A DNA stretch of 64,000 nucleotides from Adiantum capillus-veneris (taxonomy: Eukaryota > Streptophyta > Polypodiopsida > Polypodiales > Pteridaceae): NCBI GenBank assembly GCA_014529385.2, contig CM043942.1, forward strand, positions 31,396,969 to 31,460,968. The letters are read 5' to 3'. Of this stretch, positions 45,690 through 58,650 are shown in pieces; position 1 is the stretch's first letter, and every line of letters begins with the position of its first letter. The translations under genes were made by a program, and so were the position numbers. The notes under the pieces were generated by a model that saw only the letters and a program-made list of their open reading frames with translations, had not been told where the DNA came from and did not search any database.

Positions 45690-48051
45690 CCCCGATGGTT
45701 GATTATGTGAATAACTTTTGGTACACTTTAGATTTGATGATAGACACTTTTAAGGTCCATTCTACTAAAGTAGGTAGATCCTTATAGCTTATCAAACAAA
45801 CCTTCAATCCTTGGGACTAGATATTTATTCTTCACTGTCATCTTGTTTAATGCACAACAGTCTACACACATTCTGTATGTACCATCCTTTTTGTGCACTA
45901 AGAAGATAGGAGAACAAAACGATGAAGAGCTATGTCTTACCATTCCTTTTTGCACAAGTTCATTAACTTGTGACATAATCTCCTCTTGTTGAGCTGGTGA
46001 GACTCGATAAGGAGGCTTGCTAGGAGGAGAGTTTCCTGGTATGAGCTCAATGCTATGGTCATCATTCCCCCTTTTAGGAGGTAACTCTCCTGGGATGTCA
46101 TCGATAAAAAGGTCAGATGTTCATTTAGTAATGAATCAAAATCACTTTCTACTTTGAATGAACCATTAGAAGAGTCAACATAACATTTAGGAACATCCTT
46201 GACAAGTATCATGTAAGAAAAAATAGAATTCTTTATTGCTTTTTCAAAGGAGTCATGAGATACAATGGGAATGGTGTACCCCTTCTCATTGACTCCCATA
46301 CTGATGTCTCTATCCTTGTGCCAAAATTCTACCAGCCTCTCTAGAAATTTGATTGAAGCATCCGTATGATCAAACCATGGTGCTCCAAGAAACACATCCT
46401 CATTCTTGAATCGTGGAGATATGAGAAAATCCTCTTTTTTGTCCGCATACCCTTGAACATGAAGCCTTAACTTTCCAATCAAAGGTGTCTGGAGTCTTTT
46501 GGCATGCAAAGGGTCCTTCAACATCATGTGTTGGTCCCATCTAATGAGCATGTACCCCTAGCTTCAATGCGTATCCCAAATATATAATTGTGTGTGGAAC
46601 TAGAATCAAAGAGGATGAGAGCATCATGTTCTCTCATTTTCCCTATGCATAACATAAGGTGCTTCCAAGTGGAAGACCACCCTCTTCATGAACAAATACC
46701 ATTGTAGTTCTAGGGGGTTCCATCTTTGCATGCTTTTGAGGGAATGTGCGGTAAGAATGACCTTGTTCACCACATTTAAAACATATAATATCCTTATGAT
46801 AACATTCGATATCTTCAAAAGATAATTGATTCTTATCTTGGTAGCCAGACTTGTCTTTACGCTTTCCAGTTTTGGTAGGGACATTTTGATTTGAATTTTT
46901 CCCTTTCTCCTACGGCTTGTCTCTCCCATTATTTGGTTTTTAACCTTTGTCCAAATCTTGGAATTTGATGTTGGAGGCTACCATTGCATGGTGGATAACC
47001 TCCAAAATGGTCCAAGGTCTTTGTGTATTGATATAGTTTCTCCAATCTTCAGGGAGCCTATCACAAAATTGCTATTTTTTATCTGAGAAAGTGATGCGCT
47101 TGTATATTGTAGCTTTGAGACGTAGATCCCAAAACTTCTCCACATTTTTTTTGCATGTTCTCTCTATCATCAAGCTTTAAGCGTTTCCATGCCATAAGAA
47201 CTTGGTCGGAAGCGCACTAGATAAGAATTACTTCATGATAGCAACGTGGCATGTTTTCCAAGTCTTTGGAGCTTCTCCAATGAAGCGTAGGCTTGCCCAC
47301 CATTAATGAGCCAATTTTTGGAGATGGATATCAACATATCAAAGTTTGGACGACTCCAAAAAATATTCATCCTCAAAGGCCGCATCAAGTTGTTGGATAA
47401 AGCTTAAAACTTTGTCCACATTGCCAAAAGGAAGGTTATGCTTTTATCTCCTTCCTTCAACTTTCTTAGGTGGGATGCTTGCTTATAAGCAACATGAGAG
47501 CATCAATGGCCTCTCCTCTTGTGTGCTTTGGAACTTGGAAGAATTATTCTTTGAGTAAATTCTCAGATTCAGATGAGCTCGATGATGACGGAGAGCTAGA
47601 TGGTTTCTTCTTTCTCTGTTTCTTTTCAAGATTCTTCTCTCTCCCCAGAAATATGGGAAGAATTAGAGCTTGGAGATCTTCTCTCCCCAAAGGGAGGCAA
47701 TGGTGGGAGTTCTTTGACATCTCCTATGATGTACATCTACATCAAATGATACAAGACTATCTTCTTCATTCATAGGAGACATTTCTCTGGTGTCGCTGTA
47801 TATCTTCTTTCCCTTTACCTCACTTGAGGGCTTCTTCCTCTTCTTGTAACATATGAGTGCTTCTTCCACTCGATAGAATTTTCTCTTTTTGAAGTCTCTT
47901 TATGAGACTTCACGAGAGAATCCTCTTTAGGACTAGGGGCAATAAGATTCCTTGTTTATAATTGCGTTTGGACTAAGCATGCAAAGCAGGATTTAGCTTC
48001 TTGTAACCTGCGAGCAAGAAAATCAACCTCCATCAGCACTTGCAACATCAT
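45690..48051 (-). pseudogene. Ty3/gypsy gag-protease-RT remnant
   Basis: Right to left: gag start region (EVDFLARRLQEAK, about 48000), capsid-like sequence, and a zinc knuckle near 46780 reading CFKCGEQGHSYRTF, whose last Cys is Phe. The protease has ALILFDSSSTHNYI (about 46570-46610, DSG changed to DSS) and VFLGAPWFDHTDASIKF (about 46345-46410). RT starts at about 45930 with PIFLVHKKDGTYRMCVDC, then YFSRMDLKSVYHQI near 45740 before decay. The YVDD box, RNase H and integrase are absent. Multiple stops and frameshifts. No LTRs were assigned; the region to about 49100 may be the leader. Confidence 0.8.
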
Positions 48052-49830
48052 TGTGAAAATCCAAAGTGGTGAGTTCAATCACTCTATCCACTTCTTGATT
48101 GTGTTCAACAAACATAATGATGATGCTTTTGTGAATTAGAAGTTCCTTGTGAAATATAACTATTTTTTGTGAACAATCGTAGCAATTCCCCTTTGTGAAT
48201 CAAGAGAGATCTCTTTAGATGTCACACACACTTGGTTTAAACTCTTTTAATAATCAAGGTAGAGAGCATGGTCATAACATTGCCCTGCTTGAAGCTAACA
48301 AAATCCTTCCGACCTTTTTGTATGCTCAATAGTGATAAAACCAAAGGTAACCCTCATAAGGGTCCACTATTGGTACGACATCTCCCAAGGTGTTTAAATT
48401 GAAAAATATAAGGGTTGATAAATCCCAACACTTAGTTACAATGGTTAATTAAAAGATTCACCTTCATGCTCAATCCTAAACTGCCTTTTCTTCAAAAAGA
48501 AAGAGATAACCTAGATATGCAATGATATCAATGTCAGCGAACTAGAATTAAAGTGCAGTGGAAATTTTAGATTAACTAGAGTATCTAATCAATTGTGTAA
48601 CATTGAGCATATTCAAGCATGACAATTGCAGAGCGTGCATTAACCTCGATCCAATAACACTGCGAATCCAACTAAATACCCAACCAAGCACAATCTGTGG
48701 CATACATTTAGAACAAATCTTGTTGACTTTGAACACCAATACCTAAAGACAATTTGAGCAACACAAAAAATAAAAACTTTATCCCGATTTTTTACCCATG
48801 CATACAAAGTGACATGACAACACTATGAACCCTACTTCACATTGTTGAGCTATTACCACAGGGAACAAGCAGCATTATGCAAGGGCAACATGCAAGAGGG
48901 CACAAGGTAGGTGCCAAGTATACAATAGAGGAACCCATCATGAGTGAATAAAAGGGGGACCTCGCATGGAGAAATAGTGGTTAAAAATTAGGAGGTGGAA
49001 GAAACCTTGTATTTCTTGAAAATTATTTTTGGGTAAGGCAAAACCCCAAGGCAACCTTGTGGCCTAACCCTTTGGTGCCAAAATTGCTAAAAAAAAAAGA
49101 GCTCTTAAGTTTTGTCAGTAGAACAAGTCTTGACATCACTATAGTCCTTTGTGAATACCTTTGTGTATAAGTATTTAATATAATACTTCAACACACACGT
49201 CCTAAACACAAGGCCCTCCCGGACAATTGAGTGGACTGGGTCACTGGCATTAGACTATTCTTATCTATAGGCTTTGATTGACCCACTTTCTATAATTCTT
49301 GGTTAGGTTGACAGGTGTTAGGTGGTCTCTCCTTGACTATAGAGTGGATTCTTGCTCACGGCTATTGTAGTCTTTTGGCTTAGCCAGTTTTATGTTGCAC
49401 GTTAATCCAAATCTACACACCCATGCTTAATCAACTTTACTCTGATGATTTCAGGGACATGTTACTTTTAAACAGATTGTACGTATGCGGTTTTTCCATG
49501 ATCTTGAGCAAAAGCATGAAATAAATTATCTGAAGACTATGAATGACAACCATACTTTTTTCTAAAGTGGTTGTCAAAGATTTAAAATTCCTATCGGAGT
49601 AAAGTCTTCCTTAAAGACATTATCAGATATTGTGTCAATAAGATCGACTTTACTTTTCTTCAATGACACTTGATATGGTACATCCCCGCTAAACCTTCAT
49701 ACTCGACTATTTTACTTCATCTACGTGATGAGGCAGTAGGCCCATACTCAATGGGCGTACTGCCTTAACATTGAGTATGGTGCTTGGGTAAAGGTGGGTG
49801 CGTGCGCACGCTCTCACGCTCTCACACTCA
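48052..49830. other. No recognised gene; possible gypsy leader
   Basis: AT-rich, lacks sustained frames. The left part probably belongs to the 5' region of the minus-strand gypsy remnant. No LTR end or PBS could be fixed. Confidence 0.35.
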
Positions 49831-49831
49831 C

Positions 49832-49894
49832 TCACACACACACACACGCACAGGCACGCATGCATGCATGTGCGCGACACACGCAAGCGCGCGT

Positions 49895-49932
<38 letters not shown>
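49832..49932. repeat. (CA)n microsatellite, compound
   Basis: Two CA tracts (49832-49847 and 49895-49932) separated by a GC-containing alternating stretch (GCATGCATGCATGTGCGCG). Confidence 0.95.
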
Positions 49933-49935
<3 letters not shown>

Positions 49936-50229
49936 CACACACATTTTTATCACCTACAACGGGCACTGTATTATGTATTTGGTAGAGTCAGGTACCGGGC
50001 TTGTCGGTCCAATAGGAAAAGGGTAAGAGTGATCGCCGATGAGAGGCGCACTCTAACTGGAACATTCAAGGGATTAGTTGGCTAAGCATGGGTGCCCAAG
50101 TGTGAAGGGGACAAGCTCATATAGAAGTCAACTAAACCTAAAATTCACTTATTCTCTCATTTGTGCAATTGAAGAGCGCTCTTGCTCCATCTCCATCTTC
50201 TTCTTCTTCATCTCCTTGTGTGTGTATGC

Positions 50230-50231
<2 letters not shown>

Positions 50232-50302
<71 letters not shown>
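50232..50302. repeat. (GA)n microsatellite
   Basis: About 71 bp of GA, about 240 bp upstream of the PBS of the gypsy element, so probably inside its 5' LTR. Confidence 0.97.
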
Positions 50303-50304
<2 letters not shown>

Positions 50305-50543
50305 TGCGATTGAGCATTGCGGCGACACGGCGACGGCGAAGCGGTTAAGCGCGGCGTAGTGGCGGCTCCCTCTTCTTCGCAGGAATCCTCCACGACAGCA
50401 AGCGTAGAGCCGTGAGTGACACACCATTGCCATCTTTGAGCTTACTAGTTTAGGCTTCTTGTGTGCTTGGAGCCATTTGTGGCTTGCACACAGTGTATCG
50501 GCAAGTTCCTTGCATTGACACGTGCGACAGACGCGCACATTTT

Positions 50544-50561
50544 TGGTGCCGTTGCCAGGGA
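50544..50561 (+). other. Primer binding site, tRNA-Asp-like
   Basis: TGGTGCCGTTGCCAGGGA differs at two positions from the tRNA-Asp PBS (TGGCGCCGTTGCCGGGGA) of plant Athila/Tat-like elements. It follows a CGCGCACA-type LTR end. Confidence 0.7.
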
Positions 50562-51291
50562 TTGCCATACACTAAGCGTGAATGGCACTCTGTGCTTCTT
50601 TTATGGTACAATTTCAATTGTAGGAAAGGTAGGAAGGAAGGTGTGTGTGTTGAGAAGAAGGATTTTGTTTTTGCTACTGTGTACTTCTTTGTTAATGAAG
50701 TTTTAAAAGGTTACTGTGTTTTGTTTGTGATAAGGTCTTAGCATTAAGGTTGTTAGTTCTGTGTAATGCAAAGTACAGTAAGTAGGAAGTAGATCTGTTA
50801 GAGATAATGAAGTGTGTTAGTGTGTAACAGTAGGTGTATTAGTACGTTGTAAGTAGGTAGGTAGAGTGTGTGTGTGCTCACGCGTAGGCCGCGACGATCT
50901 TATCCAAAAAAAAATAAAAAAAATAAAAATCTTAAAGGTAGGATCGGGATCGAAAATATCTCCTAGACCCAAGCCCAGATCCAAGCTCAAGCTCACGCTC
51001 AGGCTCAGGTCTCAGTCGCCCTTTAAAATTACGTATTTTAGCTTCACAGGTAGCTAAAAATTGACTTTTTTGAGGACCAATGGAGCTTCAGGTGTCCGAA
51101 AGTTGTGCTGTAAAGCACACCGCGACCCTTTGAGTGATATGCTTGTTTTGAGCTATCACGCACTTTAATAAAAAAAATCTATCATTGAAAAACATTAAAA
51201 AACATTAAAAACGAGTGAAAACGGACGCCTAAAAAAATAAGCGGTTAACCTTCGAGGTTATTCGCCGACGCTTGTAGGGTGTCAAAGGCAC

Positions 51292-53477
51292 ATGCATCTG
51301 CGCTCTGGTCATGTGCTAGAGATGGAGCAACTAGAGAGAATTTTGACTTACGTGAGTTCTCAATATCCACCTACCTTAGCTTCCGGGCCCTCGGCGGGGA
51401 CCCAAGGTAGTACAAACCAAGACCCGAACATAGCGGCTAGTGACTCTGCCTCTGACTACGACGTCATGGAGGGTTTCCCAATGCCTAATCCCGATAGCTC
51501 AAGCCAAGACATGCATGCCATGGGCCCACAGTCCGGGCCGAGCGTGCTTACCCGCTTGAAAGAAACCTTTAGTAGAGCCACTCACTCCGAACATGGAGCT
51601 AATGATGTAAATGAGGGGGGTGGGGAAGTAAATTCTCCATTCATGACCAACGTAGAGCCTATGCCCTTAGAGAATGTGCACGCGAATACTTCATTCATTG
51701 CACCTCCTGACTCTTCAGAGCTATTCCCCTCCGAGGTCATATTACCTGATGGTGGCAGAAGCCTTGCCAAAGTGCAAGAGGTTGAGCGGTATATTCTTGC
51801 AGCAAGGGAAAAGGAAATCGAGAGCTTACGCAAGGCGGAGCAACAAAGAGAGTTAAAATCAAAAGCTCCTATGTCAATATCCTTGCTAGGAGAGCAATCG
51901 AGTGCTCTTGAAATAGCAACCACTAAGGGTCAACCCATAGAGATCAACATAGCATCTAGCTCAAAGGACACCCCTAGAACCTCAATCCTAGATGGAGTGT
52001 TCTTAAACGAGAACTGGGAGTACAAAATACAAACAAAAACACTAACCGACCTATACACAGGTCACACCTATCACATGGGTTGGTTAGATGTCCTACAATC
52101 CACAATGGGTACTACTAGTATGGAGGATCAACAACAAAGAGTTTGTGAGGTCATCCATAGGGTGATTGAGTTAGAGAGACAAAACAAGCGGATCCACATG
52201 CCTTCAACGGGTCTCATGAGATTCTTGGATACAAGGAAGGCTAAACAACCGACCTTATGGCAAATGAAGACTCCCTCGGTAAGTCCGATGGATCCCCCAT
52301 ATGTTGTTTCTTCAGGGGTCTCGGTGCAATCTGAGCCCACAAGTGATAGCTTTACTTTTCCAAGTCTAGCTCATCTTTCTCTTGATGACACCATGGCTAC
52401 CATGCCTACCCCAATGATGGGCATGCCAAGAAACACGCCATGGACCTCATTTGTTAGTAAAGCACCACTACATGGTAGCTCAATGCCTGCAACAGTACCT
52501 ACAAGTGTGTACCAATCGTATGCAGCTATGGGTCATCGCACTCATGTAGTTCCTTCCCCTCCCATTGTTTCAACAAACTATACTCCCGAACCACAACAGC
52601 CAAGTTCTTATTTCCATGGGAACATACCGGCTAGCATTAGAATTTCACATCCGACGTCTGCTATGCCTAGGGCCACACATATGAACTTTGGGCCGCCACA
52701 GGGCACAACACTGTACGAAACGTGGAACCCAAGGGCTTCCTATGTGCCAAGGCCAATGCCAATACCTACTCCACATGTAGTCTCTGGAGCGCCTTCACCC
52801 ACGGTGCCTGCTCACTTAGGTGACTTGGCAAAATTTGCTCAAGCTATTGGTCAATCTATTGCTAAGAATATGCGTAACACGCCTGATAGAGAGCCTAGAA
52901 GTAAGGCAATACAAATAGCCAAGCTCACACAAAAAATTAGTGGAGACGGGGATGTGAGAAAGCATATCGAAGTGTTTGAACAAATATGCGATTCTCTAGG
53001 AGAACACAATGACCTGCATAAGAGTAATGCTTTAAGGCTAACCTTAAGTGGGAAGGCAAGGGATTGGTATAGAACCCTAAGGGTGGAAGAATTTTTTTTT
53101 AACCCTACTCTTAGGAGACTGTTCTTGAAAGAATACATAGAGGGAGTACTTTGGGGTGTAGCCTCTCAGCTCCAGAAAGCCCAACAAGAGGAAGGAGAGT
53201 CGGTGAGAGACTTTATTAGTCGCTTGAAGCATTTGAATTCTCGTTGTAATCCAAATGAGCGCTTCAATAATAATCAATTGCTTGATAGATTCATTAGAGG
53301 ATTACGCATTGAGGATATCTACAATGGCCTAGCCATTAGAGGTATCACCACTTGGGAAGCAATCACCACCAATGCGATCCAATTGGAGGATAATTTAATT
53401 CAAGGAGAAAGAGTGTCTGTCGAGCCTAAATCTATTAGCTCGCAAGCGTCAGGGCATCAGCCAATGACCCTAAAGCC
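51292..53477 (+). pseudogene. Gypsy gag, N-terminal part, split by copia copy 2
   Basis: ATG at 51292 (MHLRSGHVLEME) opens 728 uninterrupted codons to the insertion point. The first ~480 residues are a long Ser/Pro-rich region of unknown fold. The retrotransposon gag domain follows (KLTQKISGDGDVRKHIEVF, LSGKARDWYRTL, VRDFISRLKHLNSRC, LLDRFIRGL). The frame is clean up to the insertion, so the copia jump itself destroyed it, or the stops beyond the insertion came first. The remainder is at 58651-59370. The apparent ORF continues into copia LTR sequence to 53586, which is an artefact. Confidence 0.85.
53473..53477. other. Target site duplication, copia copy 2 (left)
   Basis: AAGCC, repeated at 58646-58650. 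Confidence 0.95.
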
Positions 53478-53703
53478 TGTTGGAATTAGGGTTGCAGAGA
53501 AACACACACAGCTTGGAGAAGACGAAGGAAGCTCAAGGCACACAATAGAGAGTGTGTTACTTAGTGTGCAATGGAAAGATAGATAGCCCTAGAGTGATGG
53601 GCTTATATACAATGCACGGGGGAAAAAACCTCCTAAAGAGGGACAAAATGCCCCGACGGCCTGGTGTGTTCACACACATCACTACCACATGTATATGGTA
53701 ACA
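53478..53703 (-). repeat. Copia copy 2, 3' LTR
   Basis: 226 bp. It has private changes such as GGGCTTATATAC (copy 1 has GGGCGTATATAC) and a 1 bp deletion in the GGCCTGGTGTG region. Confidence 0.95.
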
Positions 53704-53778
53704 AATCCCCCCTGGAGTGATGCGGTGAAATAGAGTTGGCACATGAGTAAAGGGAAGTGCCATGCCCTGAGGATAGGA

Positions 53779-56700
53779 TCAGTCCACAAAGGGGAGTAAG
53801 CCCAAAGCTTTGGGGAAAGCTTCAACCTTCTCATGAGACAATGCCTTTGTGAAAAGATCCGCAAGGTTGTCCTGTGTTGGCACATAAGCCAAGCTGATCT
53901 CTCCTGCTGAGAGCCTCTCCCTGACATAGTGGTAATGCACCTCAATGTGCTTTGTGCGAGCATGAAAAACTGGGTTCCTCGCAACTGCCAATGTGCTATG
54001 ACTGTCAGTGTAGATAGTGTTGGCAGTGTCCTGTCCAACATCCAAATCAGCCATAAGGCGTGTGAGCCATACACACTCAACCGTAGATGTGAAGACTGTC
54101 CTGTACTCAGCCTCACAACTCAAATTGGCCGCATTAGGTTGCTTCTTTCTCAACCATGATATACATGAACTGCCAAGCATGAAACAAAAACCACTTGTGG
54201 ACACTCGCATGTGAAAACAACCAGCCCAATATGAGTCCGAAAAAGCATGTAAGTCTGGCGGCAATGATCCCCCCTTGGGATAAAACAAGCCAAGATGTAA
54301 AGTGCCACTAAGGTAGCGAAAAATCCTCTTAACAGTTTGCCAATGCTTAGACCGGGCTATGCATAAATCTGTTGACTTGTGAGACTGCCAACTGAATATC
54401 TGGCCTCGTGTTGCATACATAAATGAGGCAGCCAACAACATTTTGGTGAAGAGTGACATCAGCAGGATCGCCAGCATCATGTAGACTCAACTTCAAACCT
54501 GTTTCCATGGGAGTGGCAATAGGTTTGCAATCCTCAAGTCCAAACTTACATAGCAATGTCTCTATGTAACTTTTCTGACACAAGGCAATACCACCATCAC
54601 ACTGATTAAACTGTATACCCAAGTAATGATGCAACAACCCCAACTCTTTCATCTTGAAAGTAGCATTCAAATCAGCCTTAAATTCAACAATATGTCTCTC
54701 ATTTGTTCCAGTGATCAGCAAATCATCAACATAAAGAACCACAATGAGAAGTACATCACCCTCATGCTTTACATACAATGTGCTTTCTGTTGGACTGTTA
54801 CGAATACCTCGTTTAACCAAATGAGTGTCAGCTTTCTCATACCAAGCACGAGGAGATTGCTTCAACCCATACAAAGCCTTCTTACATCTGCACACTTTGT
54901 CCTCTTGTCCTTTTATGACAAAACCGCGAGGATGCGTTACATAAACTTCCTCAAATATGTCACCATTCAAGAAAGCAGTAACAATGTTTGATTGATGTAC
55001 ATCCCAACCAAAATGAGCTGCCAATGCACATAGAAAACTTCCAATAGTCATACGACAAGTGGAAGCAAAAGTCTCTTCATAATCTATGCCTTTTTGCTGT
55101 GCATAACCTTTTGCAACAAGTCGAGCCTTATGGCGATCAATCTCACCATCCGGCTTGCGTTTCAACTTGTAAACCCACTTCGTACCAATGGCCTTTTTGC
55201 CAGGAGGCAAATCACATAAAGTCCATGTGTCATTTTTTATAAGTGCATCATATTCTGATTGCATGGCAGCCATCCAATTTTCCAAATTCTGTGCTTCATC
55301 AAAAGACCGAGGCTCCTCAACATCATGTAAGCTAGACATAGCCAAAGCATAACACAATCTGATGCATAAGATGCATGGCGAGAGCCTGAACGCGTACGAC
55401 TAGACAAAGGTGCATCCAATTTACGGTCACACAAAGTGTGCACCAGCCATTTTGGCATACCTCTAGCCATCTCATTTTTAGCCCTTTCCTCATCAAGTAC
55501 ATCATGTACATCTGCATCAGTAATAGGCTGATCTAAAACATTTTCAGAAACCCCCATAGGCTGTACATTTGCCTCATTGGAACTTACATTCGTATTTCCA
55601 CCACTGAAAAGAGGCAAAAAAGTGTCATAAATGTCCTGTGAGCTTACATTAGTGTCTCTAGTACATGACAACAAGGGCTGAACAGAATCTTTCACAAACA
55701 CTACATCCCGAGAAACTAGAATACGTTTTGTTTGCAGATGATACAACCTATAACCTTTGCTTTCAGCACTATAACCAACAAAAATACATTTGACAGCCTT
55801 ATCCTCCAATTTTCTGCGCTGCACCTGTGGCACCAAAGCATATGCCAAACAGCCAAAAACACGCATGTGCTCAATAGAAGGCTTTCTATCATGCCATGCT
55901 TCATATGGAGTAATAGATTGCAAAGCTTTCGTAGGACACCTGTTAAGTACATAAGTGGCACACATGATGGCCTCAAGCCAAGAAGAATGCGGCAAAGCTT
56001 GACTTTTGACCATACATCATGCCATTTTCGTCAGTGACCTGTTTTTCCTCTCAGCAACACCATTTTGCTGAGGTGTATAAGGCACTGTACATTGGTGTTT
56101 TATCCCATGACTAGCCAAAAATGCATTAAATTCATGAGACATATACTCCCCCCCTCGATTGGAACGGAGGGTGCCCATAGTACATTTCGAGATATTTTCA
56201 GCCATAGCCATAAATTGTTTGAAGCACATAAAAACTTCGGACTTCGCCTTAAGTGGAAATACCATGCATGCCTGGAGTAATCATCAATGAAAGTCACGAA
56301 GTACAGGTAATTGGCCAAGGACGGAGTTTGCATGGGCCCACAAACATCACTATGCACAAACTGCAACCTGCATGTGGCCCGAACTGAACCATCCTTTGGA
56401 AATTTAGAACGCTGCATCTTACCCAAAATACAGCCTTCACAAACATGTTTGACAGGTGCTTCAAGAGGTGGCAAAGAAGCAACCATATCAGATTTCTGCA
56501 AACGCAGCAAACTAGCAAAATTCAGATGACCAAAACGTGCATGCCAAAGTTTTGCATTTGAAATAGCCCTTGAATCTGCAACAGTATTTGCAAAATTTTG
56601 TCCACAGTTGTCATACAAAGTGAGCTTATACAGCCCACAGCACAAAAGCCCAGATGCAACAATTTCATCACCAAAACTGAGATCATGAACTGTACATCTG

Positions 56701-58056
56701 TCATCCACAAATTTGACTACAAGTCCAAGTCTAGCAAGTGCGGATACAGACAAGAGATTCTTCTTGATCCCAAGTACATAAAGTGCATCAACAAGTGTGA
56801 AGGAACTGCCATTAGCAGCAGTGAGCACAATCTTTCCAACTCCCTGAACTGGATAAGAGGCGTTGTTGGCACAAGTGACTGAATTCCCATGAGGGACAGA
56901 CTTGAGAGAGGTAAACAATTCACGATGTGAGGTAATGTGCTTTGTAGCACCACTGTCGAAATACCACACATGTGAATCTGCAGCAACTGACAAGCATGCA
57001 TCATGGACAACAGGATTGTAAATGCACTCTGCGCTAAAAGCCCATTCTGCATCAACATCAGCAACACAGTCTCCTTTCACAGAAGATGGTTGTATTTGTA
57101 GTGGAACCAGCATTTGCAGTGGAACCACCCTCTTTCTTCTTAGCCTCTTTGGCCTTCAACTTAGGACACGACTTGATCAAGTGATCATTGGCTTTACAAT
57201 AATGGCAACACATCTTCTTTTTTCCCTTATCACCAGAATTTCCAGATGAATTGCTGCCAACAGAAGCATTAGGAACATAATTTTTGCCACTCGTAGCAAA
57301 ACCCTAAGAAGTGGCTGCATTGCTGTTACCACCCTTTCTTTGAGAAGCAATAAAAGCTTGTTCAACTGCACGCTGTCTAGTCCTGTTTTTTCTGGAAAGT
57401 GACTCTTGCAACAACAATGTGCATAATGCATCAAACTTGACAACTTCTGGATTTCCTTGGGTCATAAGTCTCCAAGTACTAGCAAAAGTCTGGTAAGAAT
57501 CTGGTAAGGCATCAAGAACAGTCTGCACAAGGGAACTATCTGAAATAACTTCACCTGCAGAAATAAGTTGCTCATTGATATCCGTGACACTAGCAAGGAA
57601 AGTGTCCATATCATCTTCCTCATGCATAATCTTCGACTCCAGCTCTGTACGCAGCAAAGCAATTTTAGCCTCATTACGACTTGCATAAAGACCTGCTAGA
57701 ATATCTTAAGCCTTTTTTGTAGATTTTGCTGAATGGATGTGAGGAACAATGGTGCGCTTCACAGAAAACGCAATCAATGCATGAGCCTACGCATCCTTAA
57801 CATCCCAACAAGATTGTTCTGCCGTAGGCAAAACAACTCTAACAGCTGCAATCCTTGCAGCAAGGCCTGCAACATCCTCAACATCACCTACATCCTCAAA
57901 ACCAGGACGTACATCAATGCCATGCACAATGTTCCAGACACCCTTTGACACAAGAACATGTTGCATCCAATAAGCCCACATAGGGTAGTTGTCCCCATCC
58001 AACTTGTCCTCAGCAGCAAACATCTTGAACACATCTGTGTTGTTGTTGTCAGCCAT
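53779..58056 (-). pseudogene. Copia gag-pol of copy 2, multiply broken
   Basis: Same domain order as copy 1, from ATG 58054-58056. Relative to copy 1 it has an 8 bp deletion near 57086, a 1 bp loss near 56262, a 2 bp gain near 55352 and a 2 bp loss near 54353, all shifting frame. It also has stops near 57786, 57707 and 56014. The protease WYFDSGATKH, integrase RSNRGGEY (second catalytic Asp changed to Asn), RT YVDDLL and RNase H EAEYRTV are still readable. The codons that are nonsense in copy 1 (716 and 1061) are Gln and Lys here. Confidence 0.93.
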
Positions 58057-58418
58057 GGTAAATGCTGCACCTGATGTGAAAACTGCCCGAAAATAGGAGA
58101 AACGAAGAGGGAACAACTTGTGCTATATAGCACAAACCGTAGAAGACTATAAGGCACCTGTTATGCAGAAAATGGCACTGACAGAAATTCTACACAAAAT
58201 GACGAAATAGCCTGTGCAGTACTGCCTGTAGTGGAAACGAAGGCCGAAATGAGTCCAAATCAAAATTCTGAGCAGACCGAGCTCTACGAGTGCGCCCAAA
58301 ATATTTGTCGACCAGTGAACGCTTGCCAAAGCTCACTGAAATCGGAGAAAGTAAGTAGGCATGTGCTGGAGTAGCTGGTGACTAAGCTCGGGAGGACGTG
58401 ACCTGCTCTGATACCAAT

Positions 58419-58645
58419 TGTTGGAATTAGGGTTGCAAAGAAACACACAGAGCTTGGAGAAGACGAAGGAAGCTCAAGGCACACAATAGAGAGTGTGTTA
58501 CTTAGTGTTCAATGGAAAGATATATAGCCCTAGAGTGATGGGCGTATATACAATGCACAGGGGAAAAAACCTCCTAAAGAGGGAAAAAATGCCTCGGCGG
58601 TCCTAGTGCGTTCACACACATCACTACCACATGTATATGGTAACA
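58419..58645 (-). repeat. Copia copy 2, 5' LTR
   Basis: 227 bp; followed by the AAGCC duplication at 58646-58650 and preceded by the tRNA-iMet PBS (58405-58416). Confidence 0.95.
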
Positions 58646-58650
58646 AAGCC

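Larger units (their letters stand above)
53478..58645 (-). mobile_element. Ty1/copia LTR retrotransposon, copy 2 (older, broken)
   Basis: A 5168 bp minus-strand element of the same family as copy 1. LTRs are 53478-53703 (226 bp) and 58419-58645 (227 bp). They differ at 11 sites plus one indel (about 5%), so this insertion is clearly older than copy 1. TSD AAGCC, PBS at 58405-58416 and PPT at 53704-53715. It is inserted in the gag frame of a gypsy element, and the flanks rejoin in frame when the element and one TSD are ignored. Confidence 0.97.

Noticed and set aside
49707-50568. Low-complexity ORFs across the CA and GA tracts
   Set aside because: Microsatellite artefacts; the interval fits the LTR of the gypsy element.
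53478-53586. The gag ORF appears to extend to 53586
   Set aside because: The last 36 codons are copia LTR read through after the insertion point; the true gag resumes at 58651.
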